From NCBI RefSeq assembly GCF_047246645.1, contig NZ_JBFOKR010000001.1, positions 1-64,000 on the forward strand: a DNA stretch of 64,000 nucleotides, read 5' to 3'. The DNA is from Ferdinandcohnia sp047246645. GTDB taxonomy: Bacteria; Bacillota; Bacilli; Bacillales; Bacillaceae_L. Of the stretch, positions 33,126 to 42,299 are shown one piece after another. How positions within the stretch are numbered: position 1 is the first letter of the stretch; each line of letters opens with the position of its first letter. The position numbers were made by a program, and so were the translations under genes. Under the pieces are notes generated by a model, which searched no databases, was not told the DNA's origin, and saw only the letters and a program-made list of their open reading frames with translations.

Positions 33126-34211
33126 ATGAAAAGATGGCGGCATGTTTTTTTTATATTCTTGGTGTGTATCCTATGTCTTTTTGGCTGCGCTAGAACAAGA
33201 ATAATCGACAAATTAAGTATTATTCATGTTTTTGGTTTTGATCTTGCAGACAATGGTGATTTAGTAGGAACAGCGTTATTTCCAGAATACACAAAAAGCA
33301 AAAGCGATGATCAAATACAATATATAGCAGAACAAGCACCAACGGGTGTTCTATTTGTACCTAGAATGTCGGAACAAACGAGTACTCCGGTTGAAATAGC
33401 CAAGATAAGGGTGTTGTTATTCGGAAAAGATTATGCGGAAGCAGGCATTAAAGATATGGTTAACCGATTTATTTTAAACCCTCAACTAGGAACAAATATT
33501 CAAATTGCAGCTTCTACACATTCTGCCAGGGAAACATTGAGCACATTTAAGAACGAGAAATCACTTACATTAGCAGATAGAATACAACAAAATATCCAGG
33601 GACAAACTCTGCCACGTTTGAATCTTCATATATTTTTAAATAACTTTTACGGAGAAGGTGGGGATGCTTATGTTCCTATGTTAACGATAGACGAAAACAA
33701 TAAGGTGAAAGTAGATGGGATCGGGGTTTTCAAGGATGATAAATTAAAGCTTCATTTGAATGAGAAGCAAACCGCTTTATTTTCATATATTAAAGATCGG
33801 CGTTCACAAGCAACCTATAAAATATCACTAAAAGATAATGATCGAGCAGAAATTATTACTGTTCGAAATTTCAGAAGTAAGAGTAACTGGGATTGGAATC
33901 ATAATAAGGAGCAATTAAGTCTTCGTTTGCAACTACAAATGACACTAACTCAGTTTCCGGATAGATTTAATGCTGAAAAAGCAGGAGATGTAATGGAGAT
34001 AAAGAAATTAATAGTGGAAAATCTAAAAAGAGAGATGGAGGATTTACTCACTACCTTTCAAGAAAATGAAGTAGATCCACTTGGGATTGGAAATATAGTC
34101 CGTTCAAAGGATAAAACCTGGAAAGTTGAGTCCTTTTATAAGAAATATCCCTCAATACCAATTAATCTTGATGTAAACGTAAAAATCATACATTCTGGCC
34201 TTGGAAGCTAG
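33126..34211 (+). CDS. Spore germination lipoprotein, Ger(x)C family
   Basis: 361 residues, the C subunit. The signal VCILCLFGC places the lipidated cysteine at residue 21. LSIIHVFGFDLADNGDLVGT and PVEIAKIRVLLFGKDYAEAG fit Ger(x)C domain 1, and the C-terminal half is the long alpha/beta region. It lies 25 bp after the A subunit. The three proteins are expected to form one receptor complex with the A and B subunits. Confidence 0.9.
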   Translation: MKRWRHVFFIFLVCILCLFGCARTRIIDKLSIIHVFGFDLADNGDLVGTALFPEYTKSKSDDQIQYIAEQAPTGVLFVPRMSEQTSTPVEIAKIRVLLFGKDYAEAGIKDMVNRFILNPQLGTNIQIAASTHSARETLSTFKNEKSLTLADRIQQNIQGQTLPRLNLHIFLNNFYGEGGDAYVPMLTIDENNKVKVDGIGVFKDDKLKLHLNEKQTALFSYIKDRRSQATYKISLKDNDRAEIITVRNFRSKSNWDWNHNKEQLSLRLQLQMTLTQFPDRFNAEKAGDVMEIKKLIVENLKREMEDLLTTFQENEVDPLGIGNIVRSKDKTWKVESFYKKYPSIPINLDVNVKIIHSGLGS

Positions 34212-34220
34212 CTTATTAGG

Positions 34221-35321
34221 ATGATCAAAATGACTACAAAAGTGACAGAAAATAAAATGGTATCACCCTATTTTTTGTTTTTTCTCATGCATTCCTCACA
34301 AACCGGGGTTGGTTTATTAAAATATCAATCCCATATTATAAAGGGAGCTTCATATGATGCATGGATTTCAGTCTTAGTTTTTGGGTTACTCTTACACGTA
34401 GTTTTCTTTATGATGCTATATATATTGAAGTGTTCAGATTCTGGAGATATTATCTCCTTTCATAGGGAAGCTTTTGGGAAAATAATTGGAAGTACTTTGA
34501 ATATTATTATGGCATGCTATTTTTCAATAGTTGGGTTGTTTACTTTACATACCTATATTGATATTCTGCATATTTGGGTGTTTGATGGTATTGCTGCTTG
34601 GGAGTTGTCATTACTGATGTCTGTTCCTATTTTTTACATTGTTGCTGGTGGATTTAGAATTGTAACGGGAGTCGCTTACTGGGGTGTCATTATCCCTAGT
34701 TTCCTTCTTTTGTCACTCATCTATTTACTAAGTTATGCTGAAATATCATATCTTCAACCTGTCTTTGCAGCGGGAGTTAAGGACCATTTCATATCCATGA
34801 AAGAAGCAGCACCTATCTTTCTGGGATTTGAGACTGTACTCGTTTTTCTTCCATTTATAAAAAATAGAGAAAGGTCAACCAAATGGGGCCATATAGCATT
34901 ATTTTATACAACTATTCTATATACAGTTATTGCAATCATTACCTTTATGTATTTTACACAAAGAAAGCTCGAACTTCTAAACTGGCCAACTTTAACCATG
35001 ATTAAAATTATTCAGTTTCCATTTTTAGAACGTTTTGAGTTTATTTTTATTTTTACATGGTTATTGGTTATTATGCCTGTGATATGTCTCTACCTGTGGT
35101 CGGCAATTCGGTCGATTAAATTGACGATCCCAAAGACAAAACCAACTTATGTGTTACTAGGTGTACTCGCCATTTTTCATTTTATTAATAGCGAGTTGGT
35201 TGATATAGAGTTTTCGTATCTTTTGGCCGGAGTCACCAGTTATAGTGGACTGGTCTTTCTATTTGGCTATATTCCGTTACTCTTTATGATTGCTGTTGTT
35301 AGGAAAAAGCTAAAGAAATAA
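34221..35321 (+). CDS. Spore germination permease, GerAB/GerKB family
   Basis: 366 residues with ten predicted helices, an APC-superfamily permease-like B subunit that binds the germinant. The opening MVSPYFLFFLMHSSQTGVGL-like stretch (SSQTGVGLLKYQ) and AIRSIKLTIPK loop are typical. Start at ATG 34221 or ATG 34230; TTAGGATG lies upstream of the second. Last gene of the operon, with a terminator about 100 bp on. Confidence 0.9.
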   Translation: MIKMTTKVTENKMVSPYFLFFLMHSSQTGVGLLKYQSHIIKGASYDAWISVLVFGLLLHVVFFMMLYILKCSDSGDIISFHREAFGKIIGSTLNIIMACYFSIVGLFTLHTYIDILHIWVFDGIAAWELSLLMSVPIFYIVAGGFRIVTGVAYWGVIIPSFLLLSLIYLLSYAEISYLQPVFAAGVKDHFISMKEAAPIFLGFETVLVFLPFIKNRERSTKWGHIALFYTTILYTVIAIITFMYFTQRKLELLNWPTLTMIKIIQFPFLERFEFIFIFTWLLVIMPVICLYLWSAIRSIKLTIPKTKPTYVLLGVLAIFHFINSELVDIEFSYLLAGVTSYSGLVFLFGYIPLLFMIAVVRKKLKK

Positions 35322-35420
35322 CGAAAAAATGTGTTGTTTGGTGGGTTTAATCTCTTGAGGAGTTGTTCCCTTTTTTGAAGGCAATTGCAACGAAAGAGAT
35401 CCAAAGTGATTAATCTATAC

Positions 35421-35446
35421 TCGGGACGGCAAAGTCTCGATTTTTT
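35421..35446 (+). terminator. Probable terminator of the ger operon
   Basis: TCGGGAC, GGCAAA loop, GTCTCGA (one G-T pair) and six T. Confidence 0.65.
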
Positions 35447-35462
35447 GCTATAGATTAAGTAG

Positions 35463-35493
35463 AAAAAATAAAAATGCCGCCTTTATAGGCGGC
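35463..35493 (-). terminator. Terminator of the HxlR-type regulator gene
   Basis: GCCGCC/GGCGGC with a TTTATA loop. On the minus strand it runs into ATTTTTATTTTTT. Confidence 0.75.
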
Positions 35494-35529
35494 TATTTGT
35501 TGTGGCATGAATCCAACTGTACAGAAAAA

Positions 35530-35838
35530 TTATGCTTTTAACCAGTTTTGTGACCATCCTTCTATCTCACGCATAAGAGGTTCAAGGGCAATTCCCTTAT
35601 CGGTCAATGAATACTCAATTCGAACTGGAGTTTCCGGATAAACTTCTCGTTTTACAATACCTTCGTTTTCAAGATCCTTTAACCTATCTGATAGGACTTT
35701 TCCACTTACACCGATGGATGATTCAATACTGCAAAACCGCTGCGGACCAGAAATGAGCTGGTAAATAATTAAACCAGTCCATCTTTGGCTCAAAAACCCC
35801 ATTGCTTTTTCAAATCTTGGACAAATTTGCGTATTCAC
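35530..35838 (-). CDS. HxlR/YodB/CatR-type transcriptional regulator
   Basis: 102 residues, a winged-helix MarR-like regulator of the HxlR family: RFEKAMGFLSQRWTGLII, GVSGKVLSDRLKDLENEGIV and VRIEYSLTDKGIAL. Cys6 in NTQICPRF corresponds to the redox-sensing cysteine of YodB/CatR (HypR type), so it may sense quinones or diamide. It is divergent from the catE-like gene with three inverted repeats between them, which fits repression of catE-catD, as for CatR/YodB in Bacillus subtilis. Confidence 0.85.
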   Translation of the reverse strand: MNTQICPRFEKAMGFLSQRWTGLIIYQLISGPQRFCSIESSIGVSGKVLSDRLKDLENEGIVKREVYPETPVRIEYSLTDKGIALEPLMREIEGWSQNWLKA

Positions 35839-35887
35839 TTTATCAACTCCTTACTATTATTATATAATTCTTCAATAAGTAAATAAA

Positions 35888-35956
35888 TTACTTTTTGTAA
35901 AATAGTTACTTGACTTATGTAATTTATAATAATATACTAACTTACATAAAGTAAGT
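35888..35956. promoter_or_regulatory. catE promoter with HxlR-type operators
   Basis: A sigma-A promoter TTGACT (35910-35915), 17 bp, TATACT (35933-35938). Three inverted repeats frame it: TTACTTTTTGTAA (35888-35900), TTACTTGACTTATGTAA (35906-35922, covering the -35) and ACTTACATAAAGTAAGT (35940-35956, at the start site). They are the likely binding sites for the divergent regulator. Confidence 0.75.
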
Positions 35957-36006
35957 AACTAATCAAATTGATTTGTTAAAAAATATATCATCAGGAGGTA
36001 ACCCAA

Positions 36007-36855
36007 ATGGAATTCCATCGTGAACCTATTACTTTTGTAAGTCAAGTAAACTTAAAAGTTCAAAATGTAGAGCGTTCGATTGCTTATTATAAAGAAGTAA
36101 TTGGTTTTAAGGTGCTGGAACAAACATCAAAATCTGCTGTATTTAGTGCAGATGGAAAAACAGCATTATTAACAGTAGAACAACCGGAACAGGTAGCTCC
36201 AAAACAAGGTAGAACAACCGGGTTATATCATTTCGCTTTACTTTTGCCTAAGCGAACAGATTTAGCTAAAATTGTTCAACATTTTGTGGAGGGAGGAATT
36301 CAGTTCGGTTCCTCAGACCATCTAGTAAGTGAAGCTCTTTATTTATCTGACCCGGATGGAAATGGTATTGAAATTTATGTAGACCGAGACCCGTCGGAAT
36401 GGAATTGGAGTAATGGTGAAGTAGAAATGACAGTTGACCCATTGAATTTTCCAAATCTCCTTTCTGTTGGGAGACAGCAATCATGGAAAGGTCTACCGGC
36501 TAAAACGGTCATGGGACATATCCATCTCCATGTATCAGACTTGAAAAGTTCAGAGGAATTTTATAGCAGGGGACTTGGATTTGAAGTCGTAAATCGATTC
36601 GGTACTCAAGCATTATTTATTTCTGATGGCAAATACCATCATCATATTGGCTTAAATACCTGGAATGGCGTAGGTGCACCGACACCATCACCTACAAGTG
36701 CTGGACTTGAATCGTTTAACCTTACGCTTACAAGTGAGGAAAAGAGAAACAAAATTATTACCCAATTAAAAGAAATTGGTGCAAATGTAAGTGAAGAGAA
36801 TGGCTATTTTGTAGTAACAGATCCTTCAGGGAATCGCATTCGATTAATAGCTTAA
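36007..36855 (+). CDS. catE: Catechol-2,3-dioxygenase-like VOC protein (CatE)
   Basis: 282 residues with two VOC repeats. The active half has HIHLHVSDLKSSEEFY and later YHHHIGLNTWNG, ending ATDPSGNRIRLIA-like (VTDPSGNRIRLI); these carry the H-H-E iron ligands of extradiol dioxygenases. CatE opens catechol rings, protecting cells from quinones. AGGAGG precedes the ATG. It is followed by the DoxX gene, as in the catDE operon of Bacillus subtilis, although gene order is reversed here (catE first). Confidence 0.85.
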   Translation: MEFHREPITFVSQVNLKVQNVERSIAYYKEVIGFKVLEQTSKSAVFSADGKTALLTVEQPEQVAPKQGRTTGLYHFALLLPKRTDLAKIVQHFVEGGIQFGSSDHLVSEALYLSDPDGNGIEIYVDRDPSEWNWSNGEVEMTVDPLNFPNLLSVGRQQSWKGLPAKTVMGHIHLHVSDLKSSEEFYSRGLGFEVVNRFGTQALFISDGKYHHHIGLNTWNGVGAPTPSPTSAGLESFNLTLTSEEKRNKIITQLKEIGANVSEENGYFVVTDPSGNRIRLIA

Positions 36856-36987
36856 AGAGTGGCCATCTTTGATTATAAGTAAGAAAGATAGATTGTTATT
36901 TGGGATATATGAACAGACCCAAATACTGATTTAAACTAAATATGTAGAGCATAAGATTAAACCAAATTAAAAATAGAAGGAGAATGA

Positions 36988-37419
36988 ATGATGGGACAAA
37001 AATATGAAGTGAGTTTATTAATTATTCGTGTGGTATTAGGAGTTACATTTTTACTCCATGGTATAGCTAAGTTTCAAATGGGACTTGGTAATGTAGCAGG
37101 ATGGTTTGAGAGTATTGGTATAATGGGCTTCTTAGGTTATATAGTGGCATTTATCGAGCTACTTGGTGGGATTGCATTGATTGTGGGAATTGGAACTAGA
37201 ATTTTCTCAGCATTAATAGGTTTCACAATGATAGGAGCTATCTTTACTTCAAAGTTATCAATTGGATTCATAGGTGCTGAAGCAGCGGGATATGAACTAG
37301 ATGTTGCTTTCTTAGCAATGGCTTCTGTACTTGTTATTAGTGGGAGCGCACTACTTTCATTGGATGGAAAATTATTTGGAAATAAAGACGAAAATACTAG
37401 TACGAAAATAAGTGCATAA
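36988..37419 (+). CDS. catD: DoxX family membrane protein (CatD-like)
   Basis: 143 residues with four helices, a DoxX/DoxD-type membrane protein: RVVLGVTFLLHGIAKF, GIMGFLGYIVAFIELLGGIA and GTRIFSALIGFTMIG. Such proteins partner with dioxygenases or work in thiol and quinone stress. AAGGAGA precedes the ATG pair (36988/36991). Co-transcribed with catE (gap 132 bp) and ends in a strong terminator. Confidence 0.85.
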   Translation: MMGQKYEVSLLIIRVVLGVTFLLHGIAKFQMGLGNVAGWFESIGIMGFLGYIVAFIELLGGIALIVGIGTRIFSALIGFTMIGAIFTSKLSIGFIGAEAAGYELDVAFLAMASVLVISGSALLSLDGKLFGNKDENTSTKISA

Positions 37420-37431
37420 CTTCTCATCAAG

Positions 37432-37467
37432 AAAAGCTTAGAGTATATTTTGCTCTAAGCTTTTTTT
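37432..37467 (+). terminator. Rho-independent terminator of the cat operon
   Basis: AAAAGCTTAGAG and CTCTAAGCTTTT with a TATATTTTG loop and seven T. Confidence 0.9.
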
Positions 37468-37557
37468 GATTGTTTTTATATATTTAATGGCTTGGTAACT
37501 CAATTTGACATAAGTTAATCAGAAGACATATAAAATAAGTTTTTTAAATAAGCGAAC

Positions 37558-37623
37558 ATTCAAACAATTATTTGACCGTTTTAAAAAATTTACATATACT
37601 AATAATCAAATGATTGTTTGAAT
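37558..37623. promoter_or_regulatory. cadC promoter with two CadC operator-like sites
   Basis: TTGACC (37572-37577), 17 bp, TATACT (37595-37600). ATTCAAACAATTATTTGA (37558-37575) overlaps the -35; AATCAAATGATTGTTTGAAT (37604-37623) lies at the start site and is almost the exact reverse complement of the first. The CAAA...TTTG layout resembles the CadC/ArsR-family operator. Confidence 0.8.
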
Positions 37624-37636
37624 AAGAGGTGGGTAA

Positions 37637-37999
37637 ATGAAACAAAAGGATATTTGTGAAGTAACTTGTATAGATGGAGAAAAGGTGGAAAAAGTACAAA
37701 GATCACTGGCTTCACAAAATACGTTGGCTGTCGCACAAATATTTAAGGCGCTAGCGGACGACACGAGAGTGAAAATCGCGTACTCCTTAGCTGAAGAAGA
37801 TGAGCTTTGTGTTTGTGATGTTGCAAATATAGTGGGATGTACGACTGCAACTGCTTCTCATCATTTACGACTTCTACGTAATTTAGGTTTAGCAAAATAT
37901 CGAAAAGAGGGTAAATTAGTGTATTACTCTATTGATGATGAACATGTAAAACAATTGATTCAAATTGCATTTACCCACCAGAAGGAGGTGGCGAAATGA
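37637..37999 (+). CDS. cadC: ArsR/SmtB family metal-responsive repressor CadC
   Basis: 120 residues of CadC type. Metal-site cysteines are seen in the N-terminal arm (DICEVTC) and in helix 4 (ELCVCDV), the thiolate set used by CadC for cadmium, lead and bismuth; the recognition helix is TTATASHHLRLLRNLGL. AGAGGTGG precedes the ATG. Its TGA overlaps the ATG of cadA. It should repress the operon until a soft metal binds. Confidence 0.93.
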   Translation: MKQKDICEVTCIDGEKVEKVQRSLASQNTLAVAQIFKALADDTRVKIAYSLAEEDELCVCDVANIVGCTTATASHHLRLLRNLGLAKYRKEGKLVYYSIDDEHVKQLIQIAFTHQKEVAK

Positions 38000-40131
38000 G
38001 TGAGACAATGGAACAGGTAAATAAAAAGGCAGTTTATCGTGTCCAAGGTTTTTCCTGAGCAGGCTGTGCCACTAAGTTCGAAAAGAACGTAAAACACCTG
38101 GATGGTGTTTCAGATGCAAGTGTAAATTTTGGAGCTTCTAAGTTAACGGTTTACGGTGAAACCTCAATTGAAGAATTAGAGAAAGCTGGAGCATTTGAAA
38201 ACTTGAAAATTGTGCCCGAGAAAGAACGATTCGAAGAGAAGAAGGAGCCATTTTACAAAAAGCATTCAACTGTCATTGCTTCGTTCGTTTTTTTACTCAT
38301 TGGTTGGTTTTCTGGTCAGTTTGCTGGTGAAGGTAGCTTAGTATCTATTTTAGCCTACGCTGCTTCCATCGTTATTGGTGGTTTTCGATTATTTACAACA
38401 GGGTTACAAAATCTGTTACGTCTTCAATTTGATATGAGAACTCTTATGACCATAGCTGTAATCGGTGCGGCCTTCATTGGTGAATGGGGCGAAGGTGCAA
38501 CGGTGGTAATCTTATTTGCCATTAGTGAAGCTTTAGAAACGTACTCGATGGATAAAGCACGTCAGTCAATACGGTCTTTAATGGATATTGCTCCAAGGGA
38601 AGCTCTTATTAGAAGAGGTTCAAAGGAATTTATGGTAGCAGTAGAGGATATTCAAATTGGTGACGTGATGATCGTAAAACCTGGGCAAAAAATCGCTATG
38701 GATGGTGTGGTTGAAAAAGGTTATTCCTCTGTTAACCAGGCAGCGATTACAGGTGAATCTGTTTCCGTTTCAAAAGCTGAGAAGGATGAAGTTTTTGCCG
38801 GGACGATAAACGAGGAAGGCTTGCTTGAAGTTCGAGTAACAAAGCATGTCGATGATACAACGATTGCAAAAATCATTCACTTAGTTGAAGAAGCGCAAGC
38901 AGAGCGTGCCCCTTCACAGGCTTTTGTCGACCGATTCGCAAAGTACTATACACCAGCCATTATGTTAATTGCTTTAGGAGTAGCAGTTGTACCACCGTTA
39001 TTGTTTGAAGCAGAGTGGAGTACTTGGATTTATCAAGGATTAGCTGTGCTGGTAGTAGGTTGCCCATGTGCTTTAGTTATTTCTACACCTGTATCTATCG
39101 TAACCGCTATTGGAAATGCTGCCCGAAACGGGGTCCTCATTAAAGGTGGAATTCATCTGGAAGAGCTAGGAGCAATTAAAGCAATTGCTTTTGATAAAAC
39201 AGGCACATTAACTAAGGGAGTACCGGTAGTAACTGATTATCTCACTCAAGGAAGTGTAAATGAACGGGAGCACTTTGCCGTTGTTGCTGCGTTAGAAAAT
39301 GGATCTCAGCATCCATTAGCTTCTGCAATCATGAAAAAAGCTGAGCAACTGAATCTGCCTTACCAAAATAGGGAGGTTAAAAACTTCACTTCCATAACGG
39401 GTAAAGGGATTAAAGGGAGTGTAGATGGTAAGAGTTATTATGTTGGTAGTCCGAGTTTGTTTGAAGACATATTTACGGAAGGTATTCCTAGAGATCTGAA
39501 GGAGTTGATTTCTAATCTGCAAAAGCAGGGTAAAACGGTTATGGTATCAGGAACAGAAACTTCAATCATGGCACTTATTGCTGTAGCAGATGTTGTAAGA
39601 GAAAACAGTAACGATGTGATCAGGAAGTTGCACGCCTTAGGTATCGAGAAAACAATTATGTTAACGGGAGACAACCAAGGAACAGCAAAAGCAATCGGTA
39701 CTCAAGTTGGAGTCTCTGATGTAAAAGCTGATTTACTTCCACAAGATAAACTAGCGCTTATTAAGGAATTAAGAAACAAGTATAATCGAGTTGCGATGGT
39801 AGGGGACGGCGTAAATGACGCACCGGCATTGGCTGCTTCCACAGTAGGAATTGCCATGGGTGGGGCAGGCACAGACACTGCACTTGAAACGGCGGATATT
39901 GCGCTAATGGCTGATGATCTTGGTAAATTACCATTTTCGGTAAAATTGAGTCGAAGTGCGTTAAAGATTATCAAACAAAATATTACATTTTCTTTAGGGA
40001 TAAAGCTAGTTGCATTATTACTTGTTGTTCCAGGATGGCTAACATTATGGATTGCCATTTTTGCTGACATGGGTGCTACTTTACTTGTAACGTTAAATAG
40101 TTTAAGGCTCTTACGAGTGAAGGATAAATAG
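37996..40131 (+). CDS. cadA: Soft-metal P1B-type ATPase CadA with in-frame TGA
   Basis: Exports Cd/Zn/Pb/Co at the cost of ATP. GGAGGTGG precedes the ATG at 37996 and the reading frame continues to 40131 except for one TGA at codon 21. Family marks: an N-terminal HMA domain (GFS-TGA-AGCATKFEKNV), TGESVSVSK, VVGCPCALVIS in the metal-binding helix, DKTGTLTKG with the phosphorylated aspartate, and GDGVNDAPALA. The TGA stands where the first cysteine of the HMA CxxC is expected. If TGA stops translation, the ATPase core could restart only from a weak start such as TTG 38203. Confidence 0.88.
38056..38058 (+). other. In-frame TGA at HMA-domain CxxC position
   Basis: Codon 21 of cadA is TGA; codon 24 is TGT for cysteine. 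A hairpin AAACACC-TGGAT-GGTGTTT follows at 38092-38110, its loop about 40 nt downstream with G as second base. A bacterial SECIS usually has its loop somewhat closer, so selenocysteine is possible but unproven; a nonsense change of TGT or TGC is the simpler reading. Confidence 0.8.
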
Positions 40132-40173
40132 AATGAAAAGTTTGGTGCTTCTCATTTGATGAGGAGCAATAAA

Positions 40174-40263
40174 ATGTCAAAGGGTGAACCGAAAGCTAAT
40201 CTACTTTTAATTTTGTTAGCTCATTTAGTGAGAGGGTTTTGGTTTGTACGAGTATTGCTTTAG
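40174..40263 (+). CDS. Possible 29-residue membrane peptide
   Basis: GAGGAG (40161-40166) is seven bases before the ATG at 40174. The product MSKGEPKANLLLILLAHLVR followed by GFWFVRVLL is a single hydrophobic helix with basic flanks. The stop codon overlaps the terminator. It may be a real small gene at the end of the cad operon, or chance. Confidence 0.35.
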   Translation: MSKGEPKANLLLILLAHLVRGFWFVRVLL

Positions 40264-40293
40264 AGAGCTGTTGTGGGTGGCAGCTCTCTTTTT
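40262..40293 (+). terminator. Rho-independent terminator of the cad operon
   Basis: AGAGAGCTG, TTGTGGGTGG loop, CAGCTCTCT and five T. The stretch from here to 40691, about 400 bases, holds no gene or other element that I recognise; AT-rich TATATAG words near 40340 and 40375 are probably promoter background. Confidence 0.85.
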
Positions 40294-40691
40294 GTTGAAA
40301 AATTCTACGAGATGAATAGCAATTCCTTTGAATTCCGACTATATATAGAGGATTTGAGAGTTATTCTAAGAATATATAGTGTGTAATCACTCTAAGTGAA
40401 GTTTGAATAGATATATCCTTGAATAAGCCACTATATCGAAAGTGATTCGTATAACGATATTTGTTATAGTATTAATATTCCCCAAAAAACCTGTTATCTG
40501 TCTACTAAATACCTCTGTTACCAATTCCAATAACAAACAGATGCTCAATGGTATAGTACGAAATTAAACAACATGTATTACGCAATTAAATAGGGTTACG
40601 TCTATATTTACTTCTCAATATATAAATCACTATCTCACCAACCGAAGTAGACCCTCTGCGAAATTATCAAAGATGGGAGTTAAAATTTAAT

Positions 40692-42251
40692 ATGAAATTT
40701 AAAAAAACTACAACTGTTTTTTATGTATCTTTAGCAATATTGATTGGTCTTGTTCTTATTGGGGTAACAATGCCCTCGACGTTAGAAAAGGTCACAAGTA
40801 ATGCACAGGGAGTAATTACAGATTCCTTTGGCTGGTATTACCTTATCCTTGTTTCATTATTTGTTTTTGTGTGTTTTTATTTATTAGTAAGTCCAATTGG
40901 CCGGATAAAGCTTGGGAAACAGGACGATAAGCCTGAGTTTTCACGTCCAACTTGGCTAGCGATGCTTTTTAGTGCTGGTTTGGGAATTGGGTTGGTGTTT
41001 TATGGAACCTATGAACCTATCAGCCACTATATGATTAGTTCACCAACAGGCCAAGAAGGCACGGATCAGGGGATAAAAGACGCAATGAGGTTTACGTTCT
41101 TTCATTATGGCATCCATGCATGGGCTATTTATGGTTTGATTGCAATGGCATTGGCTTACTTTACTTTTCGTAAAGGGGAATTAAGTTTAATAAGCCGAAC
41201 ATTACGCCCGTTAATTGGGAAGCATGCGGATGGACCTGTCGGAAAAGCAATTGATATCATTGCTGTTATCTCTACAGTTATGGGTGTCGCTACCTCTCTA
41301 GGATTCGGTGCCATGCAAATTAATGGTGGGCTTTCCTACTTATTTGATGTTCCAAGCACGATTACAAGTCAATCTATTATTATATTAGTCGTGACAATCT
41401 TTTTTATGATTTCGGCCCTAACCGGTCTAAGTAAAGGCATTAAGATCCTAAGTAATGTGAATATGGGGTTAACCGCGGTTCTCTTCTCAGTGGTCTTTAT
41501 CTTAGGTCCAACGCTCTTTACACTTAACTTATTTACAGATACGATAGGGGCCTACATGCAAAACTTCGTTAACATGAGTTTTCGTATTGCACCCCTGAAT
41601 GAAGAGGGACGTAACTGGATTAATGCTTGGACGATTTTTTATTGGGCATGGTGGATTGCATGGGCCCCATTTGTTGGTGTGTTTATTGCCAGAGTTTCAA
41701 AAGGGAGAACGATTCGTGAGTTTATCGTAGGTGTCATACTTGTTCCATCCCTTCTTGGTTTCATCTGGTTTTCAACCTTTGGAAGTGCGGCTATCTTCAC
41801 AGAGGCTTCTGGCATTCTTTCCATTTCTGCATTGACCCCTGAGGAATCACTATTCGGTTTATTAGACGGGTTTCCGCTTAGTATGGTATTATCTCTGTTA
41901 GCTATTTTGCTTATAGTCACGTTCTTTGTTACTTCGGCCGATTCTGGTACGTTTGTTTTAGGTATGATGACAACAAATGGATCTCTAAATCCGAGTTCAG
42001 CGATAAAGGCAACTTGGGGAGTGATACTCTCAGTAACAGCAATAGTCCTTCTTTACTCCGGAGGCCTGCAAGCTCTTCAAAATACGATGATCCTCGCAGC
42101 TCTTCCTTTCTCAGTCATTATGGTGTTAATGGTAGTCAGCTTGCTAAAATCATTAAATTTAGAAGCAAAAGCACTGGGAATTGGTCAAATAAAAATTGAA
42201 CGAAAGAATACAGCTGACACACAAAGCAAAAAGGATGTTAAAGCTGGATAA
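40692..42251 (+). CDS. BCCT family betaine/carnitine/choline transporter, second copy
   Basis: 519 residues and 12 helices, a paralogue of the carrier at 15330 with the same opening (FYVSLAILIGLVLIGVT), tryptophan box WTIFYWAWWIAWAPFVG and a charged C-terminal tail that may sense osmotic state. The glycine motif here is SAGLGIGLVFYGTYEP, with L for M and TYEP for TSEP, suggesting a different substrate or ion coupling. GGGAG lies 14 bases before the ATG. Monocistronic. Confidence 0.92.
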   Translation: MKFKKTTTVFYVSLAILIGLVLIGVTMPSTLEKVTSNAQGVITDSFGWYYLILVSLFVFVCFYLLVSPIGRIKLGKQDDKPEFSRPTWLAMLFSAGLGIGLVFYGTYEPISHYMISSPTGQEGTDQGIKDAMRFTFFHYGIHAWAIYGLIAMALAYFTFRKGELSLISRTLRPLIGKHADGPVGKAIDIIAVISTVMGVATSLGFGAMQINGGLSYLFDVPSTITSQSIIILVVTIFFMISALTGLSKGIKILSNVNMGLTAVLFSVVFILGPTLFTLNLFTDTIGAYMQNFVNMSFRIAPLNEEGRNWINAWTIFYWAWWIAWAPFVGVFIARVSKGRTIREFIVGVILVPSLLGFIWFSTFGSAAIFTEASGILSISALTPEESLFGLLDGFPLSMVLSLLAILLIVTFFVTSADSGTFVLGMMTTNGSLNPSSAIKATWGVILSVTAIVLLYSGGLQALQNTMILAALPFSVIMVLMVVSLLKSLNLEAKALGIGQIKIERKNTADTQSKKDVKAG

Positions 42252-42270
42252 AAGGATAAAAAGTATTGGA

Positions 42271-42299
42271 AACGTCTCAACTGCGGTTGGGGCGTTTTT
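42271..42299 (+). terminator. Rho-independent terminator of the BCCT gene
   Basis: AACGTCTCAAC, TGCG loop, GTTGGGGCGTT (two G-T pairs), then TTTTTA. Between here and 42589 I see no gene. Confidence 0.8.
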
